DNA from: Symbiodinium natans | Lineage: Eukaryota; Sar; Dinophyceae; Suessiales; Symbiodiniaceae | Assembly: GCA_905221605.1 (NCBI GenBank) | Contig: CAJNDS010001824.1 | Coordinates: forward strand, 362,548 to 426,547 | Length of the DNA stretch: 64,000 bases | Reading direction: 5' to 3' | Shown: piece by piece, positions 22,504-32,752 of the stretch | Layout of the letters: every line of letters starts with the position of its first letter | Numbering within the stretch: the first letter of the stretch is position 1 | Notes under the pieces: model-generated | Database searches by the model: none | Seen by the model: the letters and a program-made list of their open reading frames with translations, nothing else | What the model was told of the DNA's origin: nothing | Program-made: the position numbers and the translations under genes

Positions 22504-25248
22504 CTAACTAATCGTGCACTCGTCGCCTTGAATGGGCGTGGCTACCACGTCTTTCACTTCATAGCCCTGGCGCAGCCACTGTTGGACTTCGGGGTAATGA
22601 GTCGGGCTGAACCGCTTCCTCATCAAATCCGTGCCAGAAGAAATGAGTTCGTGAAGCTCCTCGAGGAGGCGTTGCTGAAACTCTTGGGATGCGCTGTCTG
22701 TCATCCCTTTCTTGACATCCTTCGATCTTGCACACACCCGTGCCACCAACTCCTTTAGAGACGGCAGGGTGAGGACGGCGAGCTGAGCTCCCCAGGTCAG
22801 GGTCGAGTTGATGCAACACCGACCGGAGACCTCCAGCTGCACCTCCAAGGTCACCAAAGTCACCAGGCCACCCTTCTTGGAGCCTGGGAAGCCGATGGAG
22901 GTGGACTTCAGGGTCTGCGTCTTCTGCGAGATGTCCATTCCCAGGGCCAGCTCCCGGGTAAGGGTCGGAGAATGGCCCGGAGGTACTTTCTGGCCCAGAT
23001 CTTCCTCCAACTCCGCCAAGCACTTCCGCAGCCCAGCCAAGCGCTCCCGGTGCGGCATCTTCACCACGCCGCTCATCGTGGCCCGCTGCGCCTTCGGGTC
23101 GGCGGTGAGGTCTTGGATCAAGTCCCCAAAGCGGTCAATTCCCAGGACGGACTTTAGGCCACTTGCCGCCACGCTCAGCACGGGCTCGCCGCGGCTGCTC
23201 AGATGCACGACCTCGGCGATGTCTTCAAAGCGCATCCTCTTCCAGAACTCCACGACTTTTGTGTCGGGCCCAGAAGCAGCTGGTGGGGAGGATGGCAATG
23301 GGGCACCAGGCAAGGGCAACATTGGAGCCTTTTGAGCATACGCTGGCGAGTACGCTGGCGAGTATGCCGGTGAATATGCCGGATTTGTGGGGCTGCCCGC
23401 TGCCCTTCTGGGTTGTGCTGGCACGGCGTTGGCCTCCCTCTGCATGGTGACCTTGATGACGAATTTGGCAAACTCTGGGCCGGACGATCCGGCCACCCCG
23501 AACGCGGTGGCTGCAATCCAGCCACTCGAAGACAAGTAGCCCACACTTCGCAAGGAGCCGCCAGACTCGATCACGCCACTCTCAGCCACAAGTTGCTTGT
23601 TTAAATCCTGGAGTGCTCGAGGGGGCTCCGCTTTGGCGGTGCCTTTGCTGGGCTCCATGTCAAGCTCGATTTCTGGCAGCTCCTCCATGGTGAGGGAGTG
23701 GGGCTCGTTGAAGAGGTTGCAGGAGTTTTTGCACATCGCGATCAGCGACCTCCCCACATCCCCAACCTTCTTCTCCACCTGGGCCACATCCAGGTCCTGG
23801 ATCTCCGTCTCCAGCTCCACGATGGTCTGGCGCCCTTCATGGGCATGCGTGATGATCCCGGGAGCGCAGTGGGTCTTTGCATACTCGTAGTTCCGCGACC
23901 AGTTCACGAAGGCTTGGTTGTTCCAGAGGTAGTTCTCTGAGTTCTTCATCTTCCCCTTCGCAAGCACTGGCAGCATGATTCGATCCAGGGCTGTCATGGT
24001 GTTGGTGACCTCGGCCAAGCGGTTCCTCACAAACTTCAAGGTCTGAAGCGCCAAGTCCTTGGAGGTCTTCTTGGCAATCAGCAACTCTCCACCCAAGCAG
24101 CTGAGGGTGTAGGCTTTGTCCATCATCTGTGCTCCGATGGCGAAGCCTACGGCCTCTCGGACCAACGTGAGCCAAAGCTGGATGGCCTCCCGGCGACTCT
24201 CGGGGCTCATGTCGGTCTCTGCAGCAAAGACGTTGGAGGGCAAGCCGCTCTCGTCGCCCTTCATGTCACCGATCATCAGCACCGGCTCACTCATGCTTCC
24301 GGGGTCCGTCCAGGCATCCGACATCTGGTGCAAGATGTCTCCCTCATGGCCCGTCAGCATCAGCTGCTTCACCCACTTCTCTCGGTCGATGCTGTGGTTC
24401 GTGGCCGAGTCAAAGACATTCTCCTGGAGCATGAGCCAGTGCATGATCTTGTCGTGGACACTCTCCTTGTCTGAGATCGCAGGATGCCAATCCTGAGGGT
24501 CGAAGTCGAAGTCGCCCTTCTCGCACTTCAAGACGTAGAAGCAGTAGCCCAACAAACGGAGCAGAGCGGCGTCCACGTGGAGCTTGACCGCTCGTATCTT
24601 CTCTTGGAGCTTCTGCTGAGTTCTGAAAGCTGGCCAGATGCTAAGAATCTGCTGAAGCTCGTCCTTGACCTTGACCATGATGGCCAAAAAGGGCCGGTAC
24701 TTGTGCATCCCAATGTTACACCTGGTGATGAAGGTTTCGATCAAGCCCACACGATTCGTAATCTCTGTCAGCAGGTTGTCATGAGGCTCCATCAGGGTCC
24801 CAAGCTTCTTGGCGAAGTGGTGAAACTCGTTCACCACCAAGGATGCTGCAAGGTGCCGATCCATTGGGTGGTCCTCATTGATCTGTGTTAGCTTGTAGTT
24901 CCGCAGTGACACCGAGAGACTGTTCGCCTCCTTGCAGAGGAAGCCAATGTGGTGAGAGTCTGGCATGTGGATGTCGCTGTGGGTCACGGGGAATGACGCC
25001 CTAAAGTAGTTTCCGAGAAAACCGTGGCTTTGGTCGAGCTTGAAGGGTGCGATCTCGGGCGGGTACGGGGTGAGCCCCTGATGTCTGTACATGTCCGCAA
25101 TCTCCGTGATGTGCTCTGCCTCCTTCTTTGTCAGGTGCCATCCGTGTAGGGCCTCCTGGTCTTCGGAGCCCACATTGCTTGCAACCGCATTCGCGCTGGC
25201 CGCGTTCGCACTGGCCGCGGCCACCGCCACCTGCGTTTCCACGCTCAT
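22504..25248 (-). CDS. Large intronless protein of unknown function (914 aa)
   Basis: A single uninterrupted frame from ATG 25248 to TAG 22504. The frame extends about 20 codons further 5' to a TGA near 25317 without another ATG, and a CTTGCAG there could be a splice acceptor, so an upstream exon is possible. Residues 6-27 are Ala/Asn/Ser-rich. Residues of about 45-590 look mainly helical (KKEAEHITEIADMYRHQG, VNEFHHFAKKLGTLMEP, EIQDLDVAQVEKKVGDVG). Residues of about 620-636 are a tandem YSPA repeat (PAYSPAYSPAYSPAY) in a Pro/Ala linker. The last about 200 residues form a second compact part (LKELVARVCARSKDVKKG, ELHELISSGTDLMRKRF). No signal peptide, membrane span or known catalytic motif was seen. 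The length without any intron, unlike neighbouring genes, suggests an old retrocopy or a low-intron lineage-specific family. Confidence 0.85.
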   Translation of the reverse strand: MSVETQVAVAAASANAASANAVASNVGSEDQEALHGWHLTKKEAEHITEIADMYRHQGLTPYPPEIAPFKLDQSHGFLGNYFRASFPVTHSDIHMPDSHHIGFLCKEANSLSVSLRNYKLTQINEDHPMDRHLAASLVVNEFHHFAKKLGTLMEPHDNLLTEITNRVGLIETFITRCNIGMHKYRPFLAIMVKVKDELQQILSIWPAFRTQQKLQEKIRAVKLHVDAALLRLLGYCFYVLKCEKGDFDFDPQDWHPAISDKESVHDKIMHWLMLQENVFDSATNHSIDREKWVKQLMLTGHEGDILHQMSDAWTDPGSMSEPVLMIGDMKGDESGLPSNVFAAETDMSPESRREAIQLWLTLVREAVGFAIGAQMMDKAYTLSCLGGELLIAKKTSKDLALQTLKFVRNRLAEVTNTMTALDRIMLPVLAKGKMKNSENYLWNNQAFVNWSRNYEYAKTHCAPGIITHAHEGRQTIVELETEIQDLDVAQVEKKVGDVGRSLIAMCKNSCNLFNEPHSLTMEELPEIELDMEPSKGTAKAEPPRALQDLNKQLVAESGVIESGGSLRSVGYLSSSGWIAATAFGVAGSSGPEFAKFVIKVTMQREANAVPAQPRRAAGSPTNPAYSPAYSPAYSPAYAQKAPMLPLPGAPLPSSPPAASGPDTKVVEFWKRMRFEDIAEVVHLSSRGEPVLSVAASGLKSVLGIDRFGDLIQDLTADPKAQRATMSGVVKMPHRERLAGLRKCLAELEEDLGQKVPPGHSPTLTRELALGMDISQKTQTLKSTSIGFPGSKKGGLVTLVTLEVQLEVSGRCCINSTLTWGAQLAVLTLPSLKELVARVCARSKDVKKGMTDSASQEFQQRLLEELHELISSGTDLMRKRFSPTHYPEVQQWLRQGYEVKDVVATPIQGDECTIS

Positions 25249-28200
25249 GGCTGCAGGGACCCCCGACCCACTCGCAGGGACAGGGAGCTTGTAGCCACGT
25301 TTAGATTTCACGTATCAGCTGCAAGTTGCAAGAGCGGGCTCAGAAGCTTGATGCTCGGGAACCTTTTTTGAACCCAGACTCTTGTCCTCCATGGAACCAA
25401 TGGCACACTACGGGAAACCCGCAAATCGACCCAACCATCCGACACAAACAATAAACTGAGCTCCACAAACAGGCCGGCACCACGTCTTTCCGAACCAGAG
25501 CGGGTCATCCTTAGCAAAGTGGCAAAGGGTTCTATCATCAGAGCCCCTGCGCCTTGTGATATGCCGCTGTTGCTGCAAAGAATAGAGATGCAATCCAGAC
25601 CCATGACACAGCGTCCGAGAAGCGGTCTTACCAAGTAGGGCATAGGGCAGGGCTGATTACAAGTTCAGGCATCGGAACTCTTCGAATGATCAACAGATCA
25701 ACAAGCCGGACGCATTCGGTTTCAATGTGCCAGCATGGCTGCTGCACGCACAACATCCCAGAGACTTAACGTCATCGTGCAAGTATTTTTTTTCGATTCT
25801 CACTTCGTGCGAACACTATGTGGCTGCCGCAGCAGAAGGTGAAACTGGTATGACCTGGCAGCGACCAGCAAGCACATTTGCCTTCGAACAAAGGTAGCGC
25901 GCCCTGACGAGATGTGCCGAGCGGGGCCATGCTGCGGTGAATTATGCGGCTTCTGCACAAATATCCACGTGTCTTCCCTTTGGCTGACACGAAAACTGCC
26001 TGGCGGACTAGCATGCACAGTGGTATGCGAATCATACATGCGAGGAGAACGGCTCCCTACATCCTAGACCCTAAACGCCAAACTCTAAACCCTGCTGTTT
26101 CTTCGCAATGCCCTTTAACCCAAAACCCTAAACCCTAAACCAGCAAAGAGCAATCACTCTTTGGCATCAGCAGCTGGCGAGTCCGGAGATTTTTGGATCA
26201 AGCGCACATCTGGAGTTATGCACTCCGAGCCTCATGGGACAGGCGCTAAGAAGGAGCCCTCTTTGCCTTGGACTTCCTCGTAACTAAGGAGGGTTTGGGG
26301 TTTAGGGTTTAGGGTTGAGGGTTTAGGGTTTGGGGCAACCCCAAGAATCCACTTTGGTATACTTTGGCAAGCGTAGCATTGATGCGTTTGCGGGTTCACT
26401 AGTTTATGCTCAGGCCTTAACCCTAAACCCTAGCCTAAACCCTAAACCCTAAACCCTTACCCTAAACCCTAAACCCTAAACCCCAAACCCCTGCGTCTGT
26501 TTGGAGAAGCTGTCTGCAGACGTACAGAAGCCTCTCGCTAGCCTCAACCATGGTCACTAGCAACTTGGGATGTTCCCCCTTGTACTAACTGTCCTTCATA
26601 GGGATTAGAAAAGAGGGGGGTACTATCATCCCTACTAAGGACTGTCAGTACTATCCCAACTAGCAAACCTGAACCCTACACCCTAAACAAAGCACTCCCA
26701 AGCGGCAGTGCTTCGCCAACGCATCACGCCAGCGCTCCAACTGCTGCGCATCCGGCATCTGGACCTGGCGTCTGCTTCAACCAAAACCATGTGTTCTCAT
26801 TAGGGTTGTTTTGCCACCCGCTTAGCTGACCTCTCGGACACTCTGCAGGGAAATTGGCTATATCAGTCGGACTGGGTGCAGGGTTCTCGCCTCAGTTCAG
26901 TTCAGTAGTCATTAGGGTTTAGGGTTTAGGCTTTAGGGTTAGCAACTGCAGGGCTTGAAGCTTAGACATTCATCAAGTGCCCACGATCCATCAGCCAAGG
27001 GGAAACGAGCAGTTGCACATGGAACTCATCTCAGTCACCCCTTGAAGGATCAAGCAAACTCGAGCCCCTCCCAAGCATATTGCTGCCTGTCGGGAACGGA
27101 GTTTTTATGTGGGCCGCTTGTGGCTTGTGTCGGAGTTCAGGGGCTCAGCGATCGGAGTCCACAAGAAGCAGCAGAAAAACTTGAACTTTCATGATCTGGG
27201 ATGAGCTTTTAGTATTAATATAAAAAACTTATGGAATCACGAAAACGACAATAACAGGGTCCCCACCTGGAACCGGGGTAGCTCCAGCACCTGCCACCGG
27301 CCGTCAGGCAGCAGGAAGACCACGGTCAGCCTGGAAATACTCTGAGGCATAATGCTGCCTACCAGAACAGACTCCCTAAACCCTAAACCCTAAACCCTAA
27401 ACCCTAAACCCTAAACCCTAGTCGTTGCCACTTGCAGCGTTCTCTTGCGGAAGTGATACTCACTCGCCTTCCTGTGCCGTAAGCCGTAGGCCTGGGAGGG
27501 CTTGTCGGACTCGGTGGCGACATGAGGTTGAGGGGGCTCTTCACCTCCGCCTCAAGGATGCACGCAGAAGGCCAAGTCAAAAGCACCAGGCGCCACAAAT
27601 TGACAAGACAGAAAACCCCAGCTGGATCGGCAGCAGTCAAAGTTTTGAACCCTAAACCCCAAACCCCAAACCCTAAACACTTGTTTGCCCCGATGGCTGC
27701 CTGCGGGCTTGGCGACGATGGTGCCGGCAGCAGTGTCAGCAAAAGGGACAAGGTGTCAACAGTCACCTTAGCGGCACCACAAATGATTCGAAGAAGGCGC
27801 TTCTGAAGTAAGCTAAGGTTGCCACAACCAGGCCTTTGATGTGCATGAAGGCATACCTGAGCTTGCTGAGCAAGTGCGAGACGCGTTTTGCCCTCAAAAA
27901 GCGCACCCCCGCCTCGAGTTTCTACATATTCTAGGAGGAGCCACAAACTTCAAATTCTGCTTTACTCTGCTCTGCTTCTGCAGCCAAGTCACGGCGCCCA
28001 CGGGCGAGGAGAAGCCGACAGGAAGAGGAAGGACTCGTACAAAGCGAGGAATGCCTACGGCCAGCGAGCTTTGCCTATTTTTGCAATTCCAGCGGCATCC
28101 AATGGGCCTTGTCCAGGCTTCCGAAACCAGGGTCGACGCTGATCGGCGACTCCTGATAGCCTGAGTTCAGGGAGGGGCACGAACGACAGCGCAGGTGAAG
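25249..28200. other. Telomere-repeat-rich spacer
   Basis: No recognised gene. Telomere-like tracts lie at about 26063-26093, 26116-26140, 26289-26335 (TTTAGGG), 26417-26490, 26913-26942 (TTTAGGG), 27374-27419 and 27649-27681, switching orientation repeatedly. A family A element is at 26565-26659. The recurring motif CTCATTAGGGTTGTTTTGCC is at about 26790-26815. Confidence 0.7.
26565..26659. mobile_element. Family A MITE with clear target duplication
   Basis: Left TTGGGATGTTCCCCCTTGTA and right complement TTGGGATAGTACTGACAGTC pair over about 30 bases with interruptions. It is flanked by CTAGCAAC on the left and CTAGCAAA on the right, a 7-8-base target-site duplication. This is the best-preserved copy of the family. 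Confidence 0.85.
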
Positions 28201-28319
28201 GCGCATGCAGGCCGAGCCTCGTGGCGTCTCCTCGTCGCCCGCGAACGCACTCCGCACGCGGAATCCGGCAGGTGCAGACTTGGATGTCATGAGCAAGGGA
28301 CCTGCGTCCAGTTCGTCCA

Positions 28320-28800
28320 GAAAGGCCAATGGAAGATGCGAGAACCCGCAGAGCATGAATCTTGAAACGATCTGCACACATCTGCACACGCTCCAAGCCT
28401 TCATCCCGGCTGTTTGCTCGGCTTGCGGCTGGACTTTGCAAGGCCGGGAGCGGCATCGAGGTGCTCTCGCTGTGGATGCTGCGAATGTGCCGATACGACA
28501 CCACCCTGCGACAGAAGCTCTTGGCTGATATAAGGGTCAGCTCTCCAAATATGGTCCCTTTTGGGTGCCCTAAATGAAAGGGATACAATAGGGACCCCAA
28601 CAAGGGCCATAATTTAGAGAAAGCACCATATCTCCATGTCTGGATGACTTGCCCTGCCATGTTGCCTGAGCTAGAACCAGCCTAAGCCTAGACCACCATG
28701 CACCTGTGAGCTCCCGCAAGCGCCAGCGATGGGAAGCCCCCAGCGACAAGGCGCGCAAAGCCCTCCTGCTGCGCATCAGAAGCCTTCTCCTGAAGTGTAA
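28320..28800 (+). CDS. Weak plus-strand gene candidate, two exons
   Basis: A plus frame to about 28535 reads naturally (LFARLAAGLCKAGSGIEVLS, RYDTTLRQKLLADI). After a gap containing a foldback, a second segment near 28707-28800 reads SSRKRQRWEAPSDKARKALL. If these are exons, the intron holds the foldback at 28533-28612. No family was recognised, and minus-strand frames over the same region look almost as good. Confidence 0.22.
28533..28612. repeat. Short foldback (ATGGTCCCTTTTGGGTGCCC...GGGACCCC)
   Basis: ATATGGTCCCTTTTGGGTGC and, downstream, a GGGACCCC...AGGGCCAT complement form an imperfect hairpin of about 75 bases with a CCCTAAATGAAAGGG centre. Possibly another MITE; only one copy was noticed. 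Confidence 0.4.
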
Positions 28801-28804
28801 ACTG

Positions 28805-28915
28805 CGGTTTGGGGTGTACGGTTTAGGCTTTAGGGTTCAGGGTTTAGGGGCAAGCACTCTCTGCAGCTTTAGGCTTCACGCTCGTGCGGTTTAGGGTTTC
28901 GGGCTTGAGGTTTGC
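28805..28915. repeat. Degenerate TTTAGGG tract
   Basis: TTTAGGC, TTTAGGG and TTCAGGG words spread over about 110 bases near the 3' end of the next minus-strand gene. Confidence 0.8.
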
Positions 28916-29009
28916 GGGTGCTCTGTCTCAAGGACGTCCAGACTGTGGTATATGGCCGTGATTGGCCGTGATTAAGCGGGACTTTCTACGCTTCTCAAAC
29001 AGTGCGGCC

Positions 29010-30466
29010 CTAACTTGAAAGGGCCTCAGGGGCTGCTGGAGGTACCCGGACTTTCCACATCTCCAACTGAGGGTAGAAGTTGTGGGCAATGACCTGCGGG
29101 TGGCAAATATCTCTGACATGTTGCCCCATTGTGAGGATTTCTGCGCGCGAATCATCCCTGCCGAGTCCCGGGCATTGTAGATCAAGCTCTGGATCCGTTT
29201 CATGGCCGAGAGCTTGTCCTTTCTTCCCTCCCGCGCGTCATCATCCGGGTCGGGTAGAATGCTGGATCCTATCTGCAGCCACTGCTCGGTCGTCACGCGC
29301 TGGGACCGTGGGAGGGGCGCATAAAGATTCCAGTGCAGGAGCACGGCTGAGAACATCAGCTGGTGGAGCACATCGTATGAGCCAGCCACGTGCATCAGTT
29401 CGAGGCCGTGGACCTCCGCACCATCCTCGCCCCTGGACACCTCCCCTGGCTCCTTGCACTCCTTCTTCGCCAGCTGTTCATGCTGGCGCCACCAAATCTG
29501 CGCGATTCCGTCCACCAGCCGGTCTATCTTTAGGAGCTCCGTTGGCATTACGAAAGCCTTAAACACCTTGGCCAAACAAGACACCACGCCAGTTCCCAGC
29601 AGCCGCAAGGAGTTGACAAACTCAAGCCGAAGTGTCTGCGAAAGGGAGAAGTCCTCACCCAAAAACTGGCCAACTTGCTCCGTGTTGACGCCTGCCTGGG
29701 CAAAGAACATACTGAGCTCCACGGGAAAGTCTCGTGTGCAGCCAGTGGCCACCAGAAATGCTAGGCCTTGACCGGGTCGGGTATTGAAAATCTTCCGGGC
29801 CAGTCTTTGCAACTCCGCCGAGGCAACATCTTTGAAGACGGGCGTGCGAGGCACGAAGAATGGCTCGAAGCGAAGACGAGAGGCGACCACGTCACGAAGC
29901 CCTGACTGCAAGGACAGTGGTGGCCGCCAAGGCTGTTTCAGGTGCAGCTCCCGGTACTCGGTGTAGCTCTGCATGGCTTCACGCAGCCAAACGTCGCTGA
30001 CCAGCTCCACAGGCATCTGGCCTCTGTGAGTGCGCAACAAGGGATCGGCTCCCTTCTGCATCAACAGGACACAGACGTGGCGTCGGCCCATGAAAAGAGC
30101 GACGTGCAGAGGGGACCACCCGGAAGCGTCCGTCGCATCAATGGAGAGCTTCCTCTGAAGAAGTATCTCTTTGATCACCGCTAGCGACCCACTCCGACAA
30201 GCCGTATGCAGGCATGTGGTGCCGTTGGTGTCGCAGGCATCTGGATTGGCTCCCAGCAAACACAACCATCTCACACCCGCTAAATTGCGGCTGCTCGAGA
30301 ACAGAAGCAAGATGCGGTCGATCTCGTTCAGTTCTTCAAGGGTCTCCGTAAACACAGCTCCGGCCGGGTCGCACGTTGAACTATCATCGAAGAGCTCACT
30401 CTCCACACCCGGGTGCAGGCTCGATTTTGGGCAGACTGCATCACTGCAAAACACGCGATTCCCCAT
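29010..30466 (-). CDS. Ankyrin-repeat Sec7-domain protein (ARF guanine-nucleotide exchange factor)
   Basis: The start is ATG 30466 (MGNRVFCSD); an in-frame TAG lies upstream. Residues of about 70-165 contain ankyrin repeats (NGTTCLHTACRSGSL, SGWSPLHVALFMGRR). Residues of about 225-400 are a Sec7 domain: FNTRPGQGLAFLVATG, QVGQFLGE, LRLEFVNSLRLLG and the catalytic-loop block FVMPTELLKIDRLVDGIA. The 'glutamic finger' Glu that expels GDP from ARF GTPases is kept (about residue 310), although the usual LPGEAQ is MPTELL. YDVLHQLMFSAVLLHWNLY matches the later Sec7 helix. One frame runs from 30466 to about 29158; C-terminal text resembling the family (CHPQVIAHNFYPQLEMWKVR) continues in another frame to TAG at 29010, so a short intron or a one-base error lies near 29158. 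The inferred role is membrane-traffic regulation. Confidence 0.88.
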
Positions 30467-31388
30467 CGACTCTGTGACGGCCCCCCGTTTCGGGTCATTG
30501 CGCACAGGAGTGCCTAACTACTTCAGAGGTGCCAGCAAGAATACCATGAAGGCGGACTAAACGAATCCCAGATCTCGATGCGGGTTGCTTTTCAGGCCCT
30601 AAGGTCACAGCCGGAGGTCATCTGAGAAGGACTTGCTAGCAAAAGCTGAAGCATTGGTCTGCACAGCCTTCTTCTGCGTGATGCATGTCTATACTTCAAG
30701 GACTCCGGACATGATCGGAAATGTTCTCACGAGCCGCTGTCATGTACCGACGACGAGCAAAAGGAGCACAAGTGGTGGCTGTTGCATGGTTTTTTGTGTT
30801 TCCACTGGCAGCACGGAAGGAGTACTAGCGTGACTTTAGGCCGTTCCCCCTCAAAGTCGCAAGCGCCGCCATGCATCAGATACTTGCAGTATCTGGCAGT
30901 ACAATGCAGTACACATATCATCCTCCCATTCACAGATTCTTACTTTCACGGGCGACATCCTGACCATCACTCCTGCAGCGCCTCTTTTCGCCTCCGTGGC
31001 TGAATGGCAACCCTGTGCTGGGAGGTCCCGGGTCAACTGCGTCTATAGAAGTGGCAGAGGCTCCACGAGGCATCTGTTCTGTGTAGCCAAAGTGGTAATG
31101 AACAGGCACGGTTGGTACAGCCTATCACCCGCACTCCAGGAGTCAAAGGGCGCATCACCCAACCACCTAGCGATGTCTTGACAAGCAGGGCTCGGTAAAT
31201 GGATGCCAAACGTGTCTGACTGCGCCTTGGAAGTCTCTAGCCTAGTGTCCTCAAAGCCTTGCCTACAAAGATGAAAAGCGGTGGATGAATCATACGAATC
31301 ACACATTGGAGTCAAGCAAGTCAATAGCTGCATAGCTTTTCGAGGACAAAATCTGCTGACAGCCGAGCAAACAATGCAACGATTCCTC
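30467..31388. other. Spacer between the Sec7 and proteasome genes
   Basis: No repeats of note and no recognised coding sequence. It probably contains the Sec7 gene's upstream region and the proteasome gene's 3' UTR, since both genes point left. Confidence 0.5.
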
Positions 31389-32214
31389 TCAGTCCAGCTT
31401 CAGGTCGAAACGTGTCGGGGAGATGCCTGCTGCATCAATCAGGAAGATCTCGCCATAGTCACCTGTGTGGATGTCACGCTCCCCAACTGAAGAGAGAACG
31501 TCTTTGCAAAGTTCTACAATGCCTCTCTTGTCAAGGGGAGGCGTGTCAATGGTCTGGTTCCCCTTTGCAATCTGCGCGTCGAGCACACTCATCACCAAGG
31601 AACTTCCACTACCGCTTGTAGTGTATGGGACGCGCTCAAAGCTACCAATGGCGTCGTAGTGATACACTGCCCCCTTTCCCTCATCGTCGATGCCGCAGAG
31701 AACGTTGAAGGTATAGTACGGGAAGAACCGCTTGTAGTACAAGGTGGTTGCAAGCATCTGGGCAATGGCTGTGACGGATGGCTGCTTGCGATGCTGGTGC
31801 TCGTACATCACCTCAACCAGGCTACGCACTGCGCATTGAAACATGCAGAAAGTTTCATGAAGCCAAGTCGTGGATGGCAAGAGACGGCAAGCTGAGGTGT
31901 GCACCATGCGTGCCTTCAAGTGCTTGTGGAGGGTAATGGCATCAGCCTTCATGCCACATGACGCAATGACACACTTGTCTGTCAGCTGCGTCACTTTGCT
32001 GCAGTCCCGCGTGTGGATGCTGTATCCTTGGCTGAGGCGGGTGTCTGCCGCCACCACCACGAAATCATCGCCTACGGGTCGACACGACATGACAAGCGTG
32101 GACTAAGATGTCCGAGGCTGCACCACTTGTGTGGCGGACATGAAACTGGCCTGCAACACCGAGGCAAGTCCCGCCGTTGTCCGCATATGGGCTCCATCGG
32201 TGTTCCACTGGGGC
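31389..32214 (-). CDS. PSMB1: 20S proteasome subunit beta type-1 (beta-6), 5' end missing
   Basis: Three exons were resolved. Exon 32214-32151 reads VEHRWSPYADNGGTCLGVA. A 79-nt GC-AG intron (32150-32072) follows. Exon 32071-31905 reads GDDFVVVAADTRLSQG, SIHTRDCSKVTQLTDKCVIA and LHKHLKARM. A 93-nt GT-AG intron (31904-31812) is in frame and stop-free; removing it joins KARM to VMYEHQHRKQPS, as the family requires. The last exon 31811-31389 has KRFFPYYTFNVLCGIDDEGK and ERDIHTGDYGE and ends in TGA. The features are those of PSMB1, a non-catalytic ring subunit without an active-site Thr. The exon with the initiator Met was not found between 32215 and 32460; an in-frame stop upstream of exon 32214 indicates that one exists. 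Housekeeping role in cytosolic/nuclear protein degradation. Confidence 0.95.
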
Positions 32215-32459
32215 CTGGCAAAACGCCAGGCATTGAACTCAAATGACAGTTCCCTGAACAGCCCAGCAAGATCCGCGGGGGGGGGGTTCCTATTTGCCCC
32301 GGCATGCTGTTGGAGTGTCTGCACGACTTGGTGATATTTGCAAACACTTGCCCAGCCGATCCTGCATCTTCCGGCAGCCGTGAGTTCACTCTGCAAGGCA
32401 ATTTGAGCCAGAAAGAGCTCCAAGCACAGCCCTCGCCTAGCAGAACAAGCGCCGGACAG

Positions 32460-32669
32460 CTAAAACCAACCGTCAGGAAAGCCTAGAATAGGAGATGCCA
32501 TTGCAATGAGTTCTAACATTGTGGGGCAGTATTCGGGATGCCCCCCTTCGGGATACAAGGCCTGCATGACTTCCTTTGCAGAAAGCCTGCAGTGCAAAAC
32601 TGGGCATCGGTCCCAGAACTTGCCATCCTCATCCGGCTCGTGTCTCTTTCTTACCTGGAGGGTGTAGGG
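32460..32669 (-). pseudogene. Orphan 3' coding fragment cut by a MITE
   Basis: A clean minus frame reads DEDGKFWDRCPVLHC, RLSAKEVMQALYPEGG and PTMLELIAMASPILG and ends at TAG 32460. It starts abruptly at the edge of the family A element at 32670. I do not recognise the protein. It is either the last exon of a gene whose upstream part lies beyond the element or a truncated remnant. Confidence 0.4.
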
Positions 32670-32752
32670 TTGGGATGTTCCGCCTTGTACTCACAGTCCT
32701 GAATAGGGATTGTAATAGGGGGGTACTATAATCCCTATGAAGGACTAACGAG
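32670..32752. mobile_element. Family A MITE, right end shortened
   Basis: TTGGGATGTTCCGCCTTGTA at the left, interior TAATAGGGGGGTACTATAAT, and AAGGACTAACG at the right. GTGTAGGG occurs on both sides, a possible 8-base target duplication. Confidence 0.75.

Noticed and set aside
30985-31050. tRNA-like stretch (CCTCCGTGGCTGAATGGC...)
   Set aside because: The first arm resembles a tRNA D-arm, but no anticodon arm, T-arm or acceptor pairing could be completed.
31800-31905. 31-residue insert as a genuine PSMB1 extension
   Set aside because: It has perfect GT...AG ends and its removal restores the conserved KARM-VMYEHQH join, so it is an intron.
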